Part shown: positions 6,367 through 12,649 of the stretch, piece by piece | Numbering within the stretch: the first letter of the stretch is position 1 | Layout of the letters: every line of letters begins with the position of its first letter | Assembly: GCA_934675585.1 (NCBI GenBank) | Contig: CAKUQY010000037.1 | Location: 1-15,048, forward strand | Length of the DNA: 15,048 nucleotides | Direction of reading: 5' to 3' | Origin: an uncultured Opitutales bacterium | Lineage (GTDB): Bacteria > Verrucomicrobiota > Verrucomicrobiia > Opitutales > UBA953 | Position numbers and translations under genes: made by a program | The notes under the pieces: model-generated | The model's database searches: none | Seen by the model: only the letters and a program-made list of their open reading frames with translations | Told to the model about the DNA's origin: nothing

Positions 6367-6395
6367 TTATTGTCTTGTTTTTTTTACTTTATAAT
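6367..6395 (+). promoter_or_regulatory. promoter of outer-membrane protein gene
   Basis: A perfect -10 TATAAT (6390-6395) lies 17 nt after a weak -35 TTATTG (6367-6372). It predicts a start near 6402 and a 5-prime leader of about 53 nt to the ATG at 6455. This argues against the longer reading frame that would start at 6395, inside the -10 region. Confidence 0.65.
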
Positions 6396-6454
6396 TGGCA
6401 GTGAAGTTGCGGCGGTCGCGATTTCAAAAATTAAATCCAAAATTATTAAAAATT

Positions 6455-7111
6455 ATGAATAAATATCTGATTTCAGTTACAGCACTCGCACTCGCGGGAA
6501 CGGCATTCGCAAACGCGCAAGTGCTGGAAGGCAATTATTACGTCACGATGGAAGGATTCTTCGCGGGAGCGACGGACGACATCGTCAAAGATTGGCAAAA
6601 AGTCAATATCGGCGGTCTTTGGGGAACTTGCGGCATGACGGTGGATTCGGCGGTTCCGGGACTTTCCTTTGATTTTGCCGGAGTTTCGGGTATCGGCGGC
6701 GGTTCGACCGAAGAAGATTCTTACTATAGCGGCGCATACGAAGAAGATAAAATTACTCAGGTTGACTTTTTTGTTGGCGGGCAGGCGGGATTAAATTATC
6801 AATTTTGCGAGCGTTTTTCGATGAGCGCGGGCGTAATGGCGGGAATTGATTTTCGCAGTTCTGAAGCGGAATTGGAATATCATGATGGTAGTGGTTACAT
6901 TGACGCAGACGATGATGATTTTGACGCGGGTTTCTTCTACGGTCTTTTCGTTCGTGCCGACACGAAACTGACGCAGCGCTGGTCGCTTACGGCTTCTTAC
7001 CGTTTTATGGGAACGACAACCAAAAACGAATGGAATCTTGCAGGTATTAAACTGGAAACCGAAAAAACGAATTACAATATGGTTACCGTCGGTGCAAAAT
7101 TTGAATTTTAA
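6455..7111 (+). CDS. outer-membrane beta-barrel protein (218 aa)
   Basis: A typical signal peptide (MNKYLISVTALALAGTAFANA) is followed by alternating amphipathic strands with aromatic girdles (GNYYVTMEGFF, TQVDFFVGGQAGLNYQF, RFSMSAGVMAGIDF, FDAGFFYGLFVRADTKL, RWSLTASYRFMG, YNMVTVGAKFEF). It ends in Phe, the usual signal for outer-membrane insertion. Strand count suggests a small barrel of about eight strands. Acidic loops (EEDSYYSGAYEED, DADDDDFD) would face outward. The specific function is unknown; OmpA/OmpW-like porins or adhesins are possibilities. The start at MNKYL is chosen because of the signal peptide and the promoter position. It is monocistronic, with its own promoter and terminator. 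The 9-mer at 6494 encodes Ala-Gly-Thr inside the signal peptide. Confidence 0.85.
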   Translation: MNKYLISVTALALAGTAFANAQVLEGNYYVTMEGFFAGATDDIVKDWQKVNIGGLWGTCGMTVDSAVPGLSFDFAGVSGIGGGSTEEDSYYSGAYEEDKITQVDFFVGGQAGLNYQFCERFSMSAGVMAGIDFRSSEAELEYHDGSGYIDADDDDFDAGFFYGLFVRADTKLTQRWSLTASYRFMGTTTKNEWNLAGIKLETEKTNYNMVTVGAKFEF

Positions 7112-7136
7112 TTGATTTTGCCGAAAGATTCATATT

Positions 7137-7171
7137 CGTTCCCGTGGAAATTTTTCTGCGGGAACGTTTTT
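7137..7171 (+). terminator. terminator built from an inverted pair of the dispersed 9-mer
   Basis: CGTTCCCGT (7137-7145) faces GCGGGAACG (7158-7166). The stem continues inward through GAAA/TTTC, and TTTTT follows (7167-7171). The stop of the outer-membrane protein gene is 25 nt upstream, and the mobile repeat copy 2 begins 2 nt downstream. Confidence 0.85.
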
Positions 7172-7172
7172 A

Positions 7173-7709
7173 CAGACTAATCCCAATTTTTTAGGTGTCG
7201 TTTTGAAGGCGGAAATAGAAAAAGTGGCTTAAAGGCTTAGTTTTAGAGCGAAAAAATATTTTTTTTGAGAGGAAAATTAAGGCAAAGACTTTTTTTGAAG
7301 AAATTTTGGCGGGAACAAAAAAAATGGGATAACTTATCCCAATTTCGCGGGAACGGCATTTTGGCGCTTGATCGCGGGAACGATGACGAAAACACAATCG
7401 GCTTTTTGCAGTCAAATGGCTATTTTGCCGTCGTTCGCCAACGTCACGAACGCGACATTTTCGGGAACGCCAAAACAATTGCACAAAACTTGCGAGAAGC
7501 CGTTCCCGCAAAAACAAAAGATAATTTTTCTCAAATAAATTCAAAAACTTTTTCTTTTTTGCAAAATTTACGTGCGCTCTTTTGTGAAAAATCCCTCAAA
7601 TTCATCAGCGTCCGCCCGAAAAAACCTCCCAAAATCGCCCCAAAACAACTCATTTTCCCCTTTTATCCCGCATAAATCCTAATCACAAACAAAAATTGGG
7701 ATTAGACTG
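7173..7709 (+). mobile_element. transposon-like repeat, copy 2 (internally deleted, 537 bp)
   Basis: The ends are CAGACTAATCCCAATTTTT (7173-7191) and AAAAATTGGGATTAGACTG (7691-7709). It is nearly identical to copy 1 in the opposite orientation but lacks two internal blocks of about 174 and 150 bp. No 7-bp target duplication is seen (left flank GTTTTTA, right flank GCGGGGC), so the flanks have changed since insertion or the copy arose by recombination. It lies between the outer-membrane protein terminator and the nagA promoter, and interrupts neither. It holds three exact 9-mers. Confidence 0.85.
7347..7675 (+). pseudogene. deleted version of the reading frame carried by repeat copy 1
   Basis: The translation (RGNGILALDRGNDDENTIGF and onward) matches the copy 1 frame from about residue 18, but the native start and first residues are lost with the first deletion. 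The second deletion is in frame: VPAKT joins directly to KDNFSQ, omitting 50 codons. The open frame can be extended upstream to about 7265 through unrelated element sequence, which is unlikely to be a genuine start. No function is recognised. Confidence 0.4.
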
Positions 7710-7723
7710 GCGGGGCTTTTTTA

Positions 7724-7752
7724 TTGCTCATTATTTATGGTCGGTTTATAAT
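7724..7752 (+). promoter_or_regulatory. sigma70-type promoter of nagA
   Basis: TTGCTC (7724-7729), a 17-nt spacer and a perfect TATAAT (7747-7752) predict a start near 7759 and a leader of about 24 nt. It begins 14 bp beyond the right end of repeat copy 2, so the promoter is not supplied by the element. Confidence 0.7.
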
Positions 7753-7782
7753 TTCGAATGTTAACAATTAATAATTATCCCT

Positions 7783-8928
7783 ATGAAGACACTCATTAAA
7801 AACGCACACATTATTTCTCCAGGTGTGGACATTGAAAATGGCGCAGTACTTGTTGAAGACAGCAAGTTTGCTCAAGTTTACGTGGCGGGAGCGGAATTGC
7901 CAGCGGCAGATGAAACAATTGACGCGGGTGGCAAAATGTTGATGCCAGGTTTTATCGATATTCACTCGCATGGTGCAGGTGGTTCAGATACTTGCGACGG
8001 CACAGTTGACGCGCTCAATAAAATCGCGGCTTGCAAAGTTAAAGAAGGCGTAACGACTTATCTTGCGACGACGCTCACGCTCGGCTATGACACGCTTGAA
8101 AAAGTGATGCACGCAGTGGCTGATTATAATAAAAATCCTGCGAGCATTAAAATTCCTGGTGTTCACTTGGAGGGTCCGTTTGTCAATCAAAAGATGATCG
8201 GTGCGCAAAATCCAAAATATTTGCGTTTGCCAGATTATGATGCGATTGCAAAATTGAACGCGATTGCTCCCGTCAAAGTGATTACGATGGCGCCAGAAAT
8301 TGAAGGTGCGCTCGATTTTATCGCGAAGGCAAATGCTTTGGGCATTCGTTGCTCGGCGGGTCATAGCGCGGCGAAATATTCAGAATTTAAGCTCGCCAAA
8401 GCTGCGGGTCTTGCTCATTTGACTCACTATTGCAATCAAATGTCTCCGTTGCACCACCGTGAAATCGGCTTGGTTGGCGCGGGAATGCTTGATTCGATGA
8501 TCAAGGTTGAAATTATTTGCGACAAAGTTCACCTTTGCCCAGATATGCTCGCGGTCGCGTTTAAAGTTGTCGGGCCAGAACGTTTGATGATGATTACCGA
8601 TTCGCTCGCTTGCTCAGGTTTGCCAGATGGACCTTCACAATTGGGCGGCTTGCCAATTATGGTGAAAAACGGCGAAGCGCGTTTGATGAGCGGCAATCTC
8701 GCGGGCTCGACTCTCAATTATTCAATTGGCGTTAAAAATATTCGCGAAATTACAGGTTTGCCATTGTGCGAAATTGTTAAGGCAACTTCTTGGAACCAAG
8801 CACAATCGCTCGGCTACAACGACCTCGGCAAAATCGAACCCGGTTTTACGGCAGACTTTGTCTTGCTTGGCGACGATTACATTGTTACCAACACATTCGT
8901 CAACGGAAAATTGGTTTACACAAAATAA
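7783..8928 (+). CDS. nagA: N-acetylglucosamine-6-phosphate deacetylase
   Basis: This is a cytoplasmic amidohydrolase that converts N-acetylglucosamine-6-phosphate to glucosamine-6-phosphate and acetate, feeding amino-sugar catabolism and peptidoglycan recycling. The 381-aa length is normal. Residues seen are the HxH metal motif IDIHSHG (His61, His63), the metal-binding Glu in HLEGPF (Glu130), His194 in SAGHS, His215 in LTHYCNQMSPLHHRE, and the catalytic Asp273 in ITDS. The ATG at 7783 has no Shine-Dalgarno sequence but follows a good promoter, and a strong terminator lies at 8945-8989, so it appears monocistronic. No nagB or transporter is adjacent. Unlike most neighbouring genes it has no exact copy of the dispersed 9-mer in 1.1 kb, only near-misses such as GCGGGAGCG. 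Confidence 0.95.
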   Translation: MKTLIKNAHIISPGVDIENGAVLVEDSKFAQVYVAGAELPAADETIDAGGKMLMPGFIDIHSHGAGGSDTCDGTVDALNKIAACKVKEGVTTYLATTLTLGYDTLEKVMHAVADYNKNPASIKIPGVHLEGPFVNQKMIGAQNPKYLRLPDYDAIAKLNAIAPVKVITMAPEIEGALDFIAKANALGIRCSAGHSAAKYSEFKLAKAAGLAHLTHYCNQMSPLHHREIGLVGAGMLDSMIKVEIICDKVHLCPDMLAVAFKVVGPERLMMITDSLACSGLPDGPSQLGGLPIMVKNGEARLMSGNLAGSTLNYSIGVKNIREITGLPLCEIVKATSWNQAQSLGYNDLGKIEPGFTADFVLLGDDYIVTNTFVNGKLVYTK

Positions 8929-8944
8929 TTGCTTTGTTGCAAAT

Positions 8945-8989
8945 AAAACGCGTTCCCGTGAAATTCAAAACTCGCGGGAACGCGTTTTT
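8945..8989 (+). terminator. strong terminator of nagA made of an inverted 9-mer pair
   Basis: AAAACGCGTTCCCG (8945-8958) pairs perfectly with CGGGAACGCGTTTT (8975-8988), a 14-bp stem ending in a T run. The two arms contain opposed copies of the dispersed word, CGTTCCCGT (8951) and GCGGGAACG (8974). The A run on the left arm means it could work in both directions. Confidence 0.92.
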
Positions 8990-9006
8990 AGCATTAGAAT
9001 GGTTGT

Positions 9007-9945
9007 GTGAATAAAATTATTTTTACAATCGCGATTTTGGCGGGAACGTTTTTAGAAACCTTTGCGGGAACGCCAACACGTCCCGCAAATCACAGCGTTC
9101 GCACACCATTGCCCGAATTGACAAAAATCGAAGCACTTGAAAAAAAATCGTTAAAACTCGTTCCCGCGGCGCGCCATTCAAAAGATTTAATTTCGGAAAA
9201 TTCGGGGCTTGCGCCATGTTCGGCGGGAACGGAATTTTTTTGGACGATTAATGATTCCGGTAGCGCTCCAAAAATTTTTGTGATTGGCGCCGATGGCAAA
9301 GTTCACGGGAACGGCATTACTTTGACGCAACGTCGTAATATTGATTGGGAATGTATTACGCGCGATCCCGCAGGCAATTTGATTATTGGCGATGTGGGCA
9401 ACAATCGTTCTAATCGCAAAAATTTGGTTTTTTATATCGTTCCCGAGCCCAAAAATTTGAGTATTCCATTTACTGAAAAATCGCGCAAAATTTCATTTTA
9501 TTATCCGTCGCAGGACGATTTTGTTCCCGCGAATAATAAGAATTACGATTGTGAATCTTGTTTTGCGGTTGATAGCGATTTTATTTATTTTTTCACTAAA
9601 CATTGGGGCAACACCGAAAGCGTTTTGTGGCGCGTGAAAACCGATACCGAAGATTATCAGCCCGCGCAGCCGCTCGTGCGTTTTGACGCCCATGGTTTGG
9701 TAACTGATGCCGCTGTTTCGCCCGCACAAAAAAAGCTCGCCGTGTTGATGTATCACGGACTTTGGATTTTTGAAATCGAAAATTCAAAAATTGAGCCGCG
9801 GGAACGCTTTTTTAACAATCCAAAATTTTACAAAATTTCACCGCCGATTCGCGATTGGCAAACAGAAGGTATTGCGTTTTTGGACGAATCGACACTGTTG
9901 ATTTCTGCGGAATCGGGCGCGCTTTTTCGCGTTCCCGTTAATTGA
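9007..9945 (+). CDS. secreted beta-propeller-like protein with NDSG motif (312 aa)
   Basis: An N-terminal signal peptide (FTIAILAGTFLETFAG) is followed by a domain with the pattern SGLAPC..FFWTINDSGSAPKIFVI (NDSG at 82-85), DWECITRDPAGNLIIGDVGNN (113-133) and a VPEP segment (145-148). I know this pattern from secreted or periplasmic propeller-like proteins of unassigned activity. Repeated strands of the type FAVDSDFIYFFTKHW and AVLMYHGLWIFEI continue to the C-terminus (EGIAFLDESTLLISAESGALFRV). The start is GTG at 9007, 17 nt after the nagA terminator. No promoter is obvious; TAGAAT at 8995-9000 could be a -10 box without a good -35. Five exact 9-mers are present, three reading Ala-Gly-Thr. 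No enzyme function is assigned. Confidence 0.75.
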   Translation: MNKIIFTIAILAGTFLETFAGTPTRPANHSVRTPLPELTKIEALEKKSLKLVPAARHSKDLISENSGLAPCSAGTEFFWTINDSGSAPKIFVIGADGKVHGNGITLTQRRNIDWECITRDPAGNLIIGDVGNNRSNRKNLVFYIVPEPKNLSIPFTEKSRKISFYYPSQDDFVPANNKNYDCESCFAVDSDFIYFFTKHWGNTESVLWRVKTDTEDYQPAQPLVRFDAHGLVTDAAVSPAQKKLAVLMYHGLWIFEIENSKIEPRERFFNNPKFYKISPPIRDWQTEGIAFLDESTLLISAESGALFRVPVN

Positions 9946-9951
9946 TTGTCG

Positions 9952-9980
9952 TTGAGAAAATCGCGCGTTTAGTTTAGTAT
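9952..9980 (+). promoter_or_regulatory. promoter of small lipoprotein gene
   Basis: TTGAGA (9952-9957), a 17-nt spacer and TAGTAT (9975-9980) form a good sigma70-type promoter. The expected start, about 9986-9988, coincides with the ATG at 9987, so the transcript may be leaderless or nearly so. Confidence 0.55.
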
Positions 9981-9986
9981 GATAGC

Positions 9987-10292
9987 ATGAATTTGTTGAT
10001 AAAATTGCTTGCTGCGGGAACGCTTTTTTTCGCTATTTTTGTGAATAGCGGTTGCACTTATTACATGCTTTACAAGGCGGCAGGTTACGATTATGACGAT
10101 AGCCGAGTCGATCGCGACATTGAAAATATCGAAGAAGAACGCACCAAACGATTGATTGAAAGTGGCGATTACAGCGACGAACAAATTAAAATTATCAATC
10201 GCAATGCAAGCCGACGGGAACGTGCGCTCACACTCGAAGAATTGCGCCAACAACAAGCCAAAGAACGCGCCGAACGCGCAAAACGAAAATAA
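9987..10292 (+). CDS. small predicted lipoprotein with charged helical tail (101 aa)
   Basis: The signal sequence MNLLIKLLAAGTLFFAIF is followed by a lipobox-like VNSGC with the acceptor Cys23. The mature protein starts TYYMLYKAAGYDYDD and becomes highly charged and probably helical or coiled coil (DRDIENIEEERTKR; LEELRQQQAKERAERAKRK). I do not recognise a family. The dispersed 9-mer at 10014 gives Ala-Gly-Thr within the signal peptide, and a variant at 10204 gives Arg-Arg-Glu-Arg. The next gene, oppB, starts 27 nt downstream past a small TTCGG/CCGAA hairpin (10297-10313), so the two may be co-transcribed. Confidence 0.7.
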   Translation: MNLLIKLLAAGTLFFAIFVNSGCTYYMLYKAAGYDYDDSRVDRDIENIEEERTKRLIESGDYSDEQIKIINRNASRRERALTLEELRQQQAKERAERAKRK

Positions 10293-10319
10293 TTTTTTCG
10301 GCAAAAAACCGAATTGAAA

Positions 10320-11234
10320 ATGTTTCGTTTTGTTCTTAAACGTTTGCTTGAATCTGTTCCCGTGCTGCTGATTGTCGCCACGGTAACATTTTTCTTGGCG
10401 CGCTTTGCGCCGGGAGGTCCGTTCGACGAGGAGCGTCCATTGCCGCCTGCTGTGCAAGCGCAAATGAATGCGCATTATGGTTTGGATAAACCGTTGGCGG
10501 AACAATATTTTCAATTTATGGGCAATTTGGCGGTTGGCAATTTGGGCCCGTCTTACAAATATCACGGCTGGCAAGTGAGCGAATTGATCGCCAATCGCGT
10601 TCCCGTGTCGCTCGCTTTGGGTGGTGGCGCGTTGTTGATTGCGCTCGCGCTCGGCATTCCGCTGGGTTGTGTGGCTTCAATCAAGCCCGATTCGTGGCTC
10701 GATCGCGTTCCCACAGGTTTGGCAACGCTTGGCATTTGTTTGCCAACTTTTGTGATTGGTCCGCTGTTGGTGCTCGTTTTCTCAAATGGCTTGGGCTGGT
10801 TTAATGCGTCGGGCTGGAGCGTTCCCGCGGACGCGGTTTTGCCGTGTTTGACTTTGGGAATTGTTTATGCGGCGCCAGTTGCGCGTTTGATGCGCGGGAG
10901 CATGCTCGAAGTGCGCACGCTCGATTTTATGAAAACGGCAAAAGCGAAAGGGCTGTCGCCGACGCGTATTTATTTTGTGCATGGTTTGCGCAACGCGATG
11001 ATTCCTGTGGTGAGTTATATTGCGCCAACGGCAGCAGGCTTGATTAGTGGTTCGTTTGTCGTGGAAAGTATGTTTAATATTCCGGGCTTGGGACAATTTT
11101 TTGTGAAAGCGGCGTTTAATCGCGATTTTACACTCATTGTAGGAACGGTGATGTTTTATGCGGCAGTTTTGGTTTTGCTTAATTTGCTTGGCGAAATTGT
11201 GCTCGCAAAAATTAAACCACAAATTAGACTTTAA
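10320..11234 (+). CDS. oppB: oligopeptide ABC transporter permease OppB
   Basis: This inner-membrane permease of a peptide importer pairs with OppC and takes substrate from OppA, powered by OppD/OppF. The 304-aa length and sequence closely follow E. coli OppB as I recall it: an N-terminal helix (LESVPVLLIVATVTFFLARFAPGGPF), the periplasmic loop with GLDKPLAEQY and GNLGPSYKY, and the EAA-type coupling loop (EVRTLDFMKTAKAKGL, residues 197-212) followed by HGLRNAMIPVVSY. The C-terminus IKPQIRL is also typical. The ATG at 10320 is chosen; a TTG two codons upstream is in frame. No oppA, oppC, oppD or oppF is in the window, since miaB starts 13 nt after the stop. The partners must be elsewhere. One exact 9-mer (10820) and several variants are present. 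Confidence 0.93.
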   Translation: MFRFVLKRLLESVPVLLIVATVTFFLARFAPGGPFDEERPLPPAVQAQMNAHYGLDKPLAEQYFQFMGNLAVGNLGPSYKYHGWQVSELIANRVPVSLALGGGALLIALALGIPLGCVASIKPDSWLDRVPTGLATLGICLPTFVIGPLLVLVFSNGLGWFNASGWSVPADAVLPCLTLGIVYAAPVARLMRGSMLEVRTLDFMKTAKAKGLSPTRIYFVHGLRNAMIPVVSYIAPTAAGLISGSFVVESMFNIPGLGQFFVKAAFNRDFTLIVGTVMFYAAVLVLLNLLGEIVLAKIKPQIRL

Positions 11235-11247
11235 ATTTTTTGAAAAA

Positions 11248-12645
11248 ATGAATCGTGTTTATATAAAAACTTATGGTTGTCAAATGAACGAGCGCGATAG
11301 CGAAGCGGTCGCCGAAATGTTGCGTTCCCGCGGCTACACAATCGTCGATGATGAATTTGATGCAGATATTATTTTGTTGAATACTTGCTCTGTGCGGGAA
11401 CAAGCTGAGCAAAAGGCGATTGGTAAAGCATTGCGATTGTTGCCAAAACGCCGCAAAGACGGCGAAATTTTGCCTCCTGTCGCGTTCCCGCAAGCTGGCA
11501 AGCGCATCGTGGGAATTATGGGCTGCATGGCGCAAAATCGCGGTCGCGCGTTGCTCGACAAATTGCCAGATTTGGATTTGTTGGTGGGAACGCAAAAATT
11601 TCACCGCGTTCCCGAAATGCTTGATAATTTGTTGGCGACACAACGCGGACTCGGTCCTGAGCCGCACACGCTTGTTGAGCTTGACGAAGAGGCGGGCTCG
11701 CAAAACGCGATTAAAGATCACGCGCCCGGACGTAAAATTACAGCATTTGTTTCGATTATGCAAGGTTGCGACATGCACTGCACTTATTGTATTGTGCCAT
11801 CAACGCGCGGACGGGAACGTGCGCGCCCGATTGACGATATCGTTGCCGAAGTCAAAGATTTGGTTGAAAATCACGGCACGCGCGAAGTTACATTGCTCGG
11901 GCAAATCGTCAATCGCTACGGCTTGCGAGAATTCCCAACAATCGACGGCAAAACGCCATTTGTGCAATTGCTCGAAAAATTGAGCGAAATTGATGGACTT
12001 TGGCGTATTCGTTTTACATCGCCGCATCCGTCGGGATTTCGCGAAGATTTGGTGAACGCGTATCGCTATTTGCCAAAATTGTGCAGCTACATTCATTTTC
12101 CCGCGCAAAGTGGTTCCGACAAAGTGCTCAAAGCGATGCGCCGTCCCTACACGCGGGAACGCTACATGCAACTCATTAACGATTTGCGCGCGGCGCGGTC
12201 CGATATGTATTTTTCGACGGATATTATTGTTGGTTTCCCGGGCGAAGAATTAGAAGATTTTGCGTTGACGGAATCGCTTTTTCACGAAGCGCGTTTTGAT
12301 ATGGCTTATGTTTTTCGTTACAGTGTGCGCAAAGGCGCTCCCGCAGAGCCGCTTGGCGACCCAATTCCAGAAAGCGAAAAAGACCGCCGAGATAAAGTTT
12401 TGCTCGCGATTTTGGAAAAATATTCGATGGCGCGCAATCAATCGCTGGTGGGAACGATTCAGGAAGTGCTTGTGGAAGGTCCCGCCAAGCGCGGAGAATC
12501 GATGTTTCAGGGAAAAAATAATGGCGACCGCCGCGTGATTTTTAAGGGCGACGATTCGTTGCTTGGCGCGCTTGTGCGTGTAAAAATCGAATCCGCAACG
12601 GTAACCGCGCTCACGGGAACGCTTTTGGAGGTGATTTCAAAATAA
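11248..12645 (+). CDS. miaB: tRNA-2-methylthio-N6-dimethylallyladenosine synthase
   Basis: This radical-SAM methylthiotransferase converts i6A37 to ms2i6A37 in tRNAs reading UNN codons, which include tRNA-Tyr. The N-terminal UPF0004 domain has cluster cysteines Cys11 (TYGCQMNERDSE), Cys47 (LNTCSVRE) and Cys93 (MGCMAQ). The radical-SAM CxxxCxxC is Cys174, Cys178 and Cys181 (GCDMHCTYCIVPSTRGRE). A TRAM-like tail covers about residues 400-465. The ATG at 11248 (MNRVYIKTYG) gives 465 aa, normal for MiaB; extension upstream would enter oppB. Between Cys47 and Cys93 there is extra sequence (KRRKDGEILPPVAFPQAGK), and the 9-mer at 11483 falls in it, read as Phe-Pro. LLGQIVNRYG has Ile where I expect Asn. 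The mscS-family gene begins 4 nt after the stop. Confidence 0.95.
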   Translation: MNRVYIKTYGCQMNERDSEAVAEMLRSRGYTIVDDEFDADIILLNTCSVREQAEQKAIGKALRLLPKRRKDGEILPPVAFPQAGKRIVGIMGCMAQNRGRALLDKLPDLDLLVGTQKFHRVPEMLDNLLATQRGLGPEPHTLVELDEEAGSQNAIKDHAPGRKITAFVSIMQGCDMHCTYCIVPSTRGRERARPIDDIVAEVKDLVENHGTREVTLLGQIVNRYGLREFPTIDGKTPFVQLLEKLSEIDGLWRIRFTSPHPSGFREDLVNAYRYLPKLCSYIHFPAQSGSDKVLKAMRRPYTRERYMQLINDLRAARSDMYFSTDIIVGFPGEELEDFALTESLFHEARFDMAYVFRYSVRKGAPAEPLGDPIPESEKDRRDKVLLAILEKYSMARNQSLVGTIQEVLVEGPAKRGESMFQGKNNGDRRVIFKGDDSLLGALVRVKIESATVTALTGTLLEVISK

Positions 12646-12649
12646 TTTT

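Noticed and set aside
6395..6454. Longer N-terminus for the outer-membrane protein starting at 6395
   Set aside because: It begins at the last base of the TATAAT box and would bury the clear signal peptide 20 residues in.
7265..7346. Upstream part of the copy 2 open frame as a true protein start
   Set aside because: It begins with a non-ATG codon inside the conserved non-coding end of the element and exists only because a deletion joined it to the older frame.
7166..7716. Target-site duplication around repeat copy 2
   Set aside because: The seven bases on the left (GTTTTTA) and right (GCGGGGC) do not match, so no duplication is claimed.
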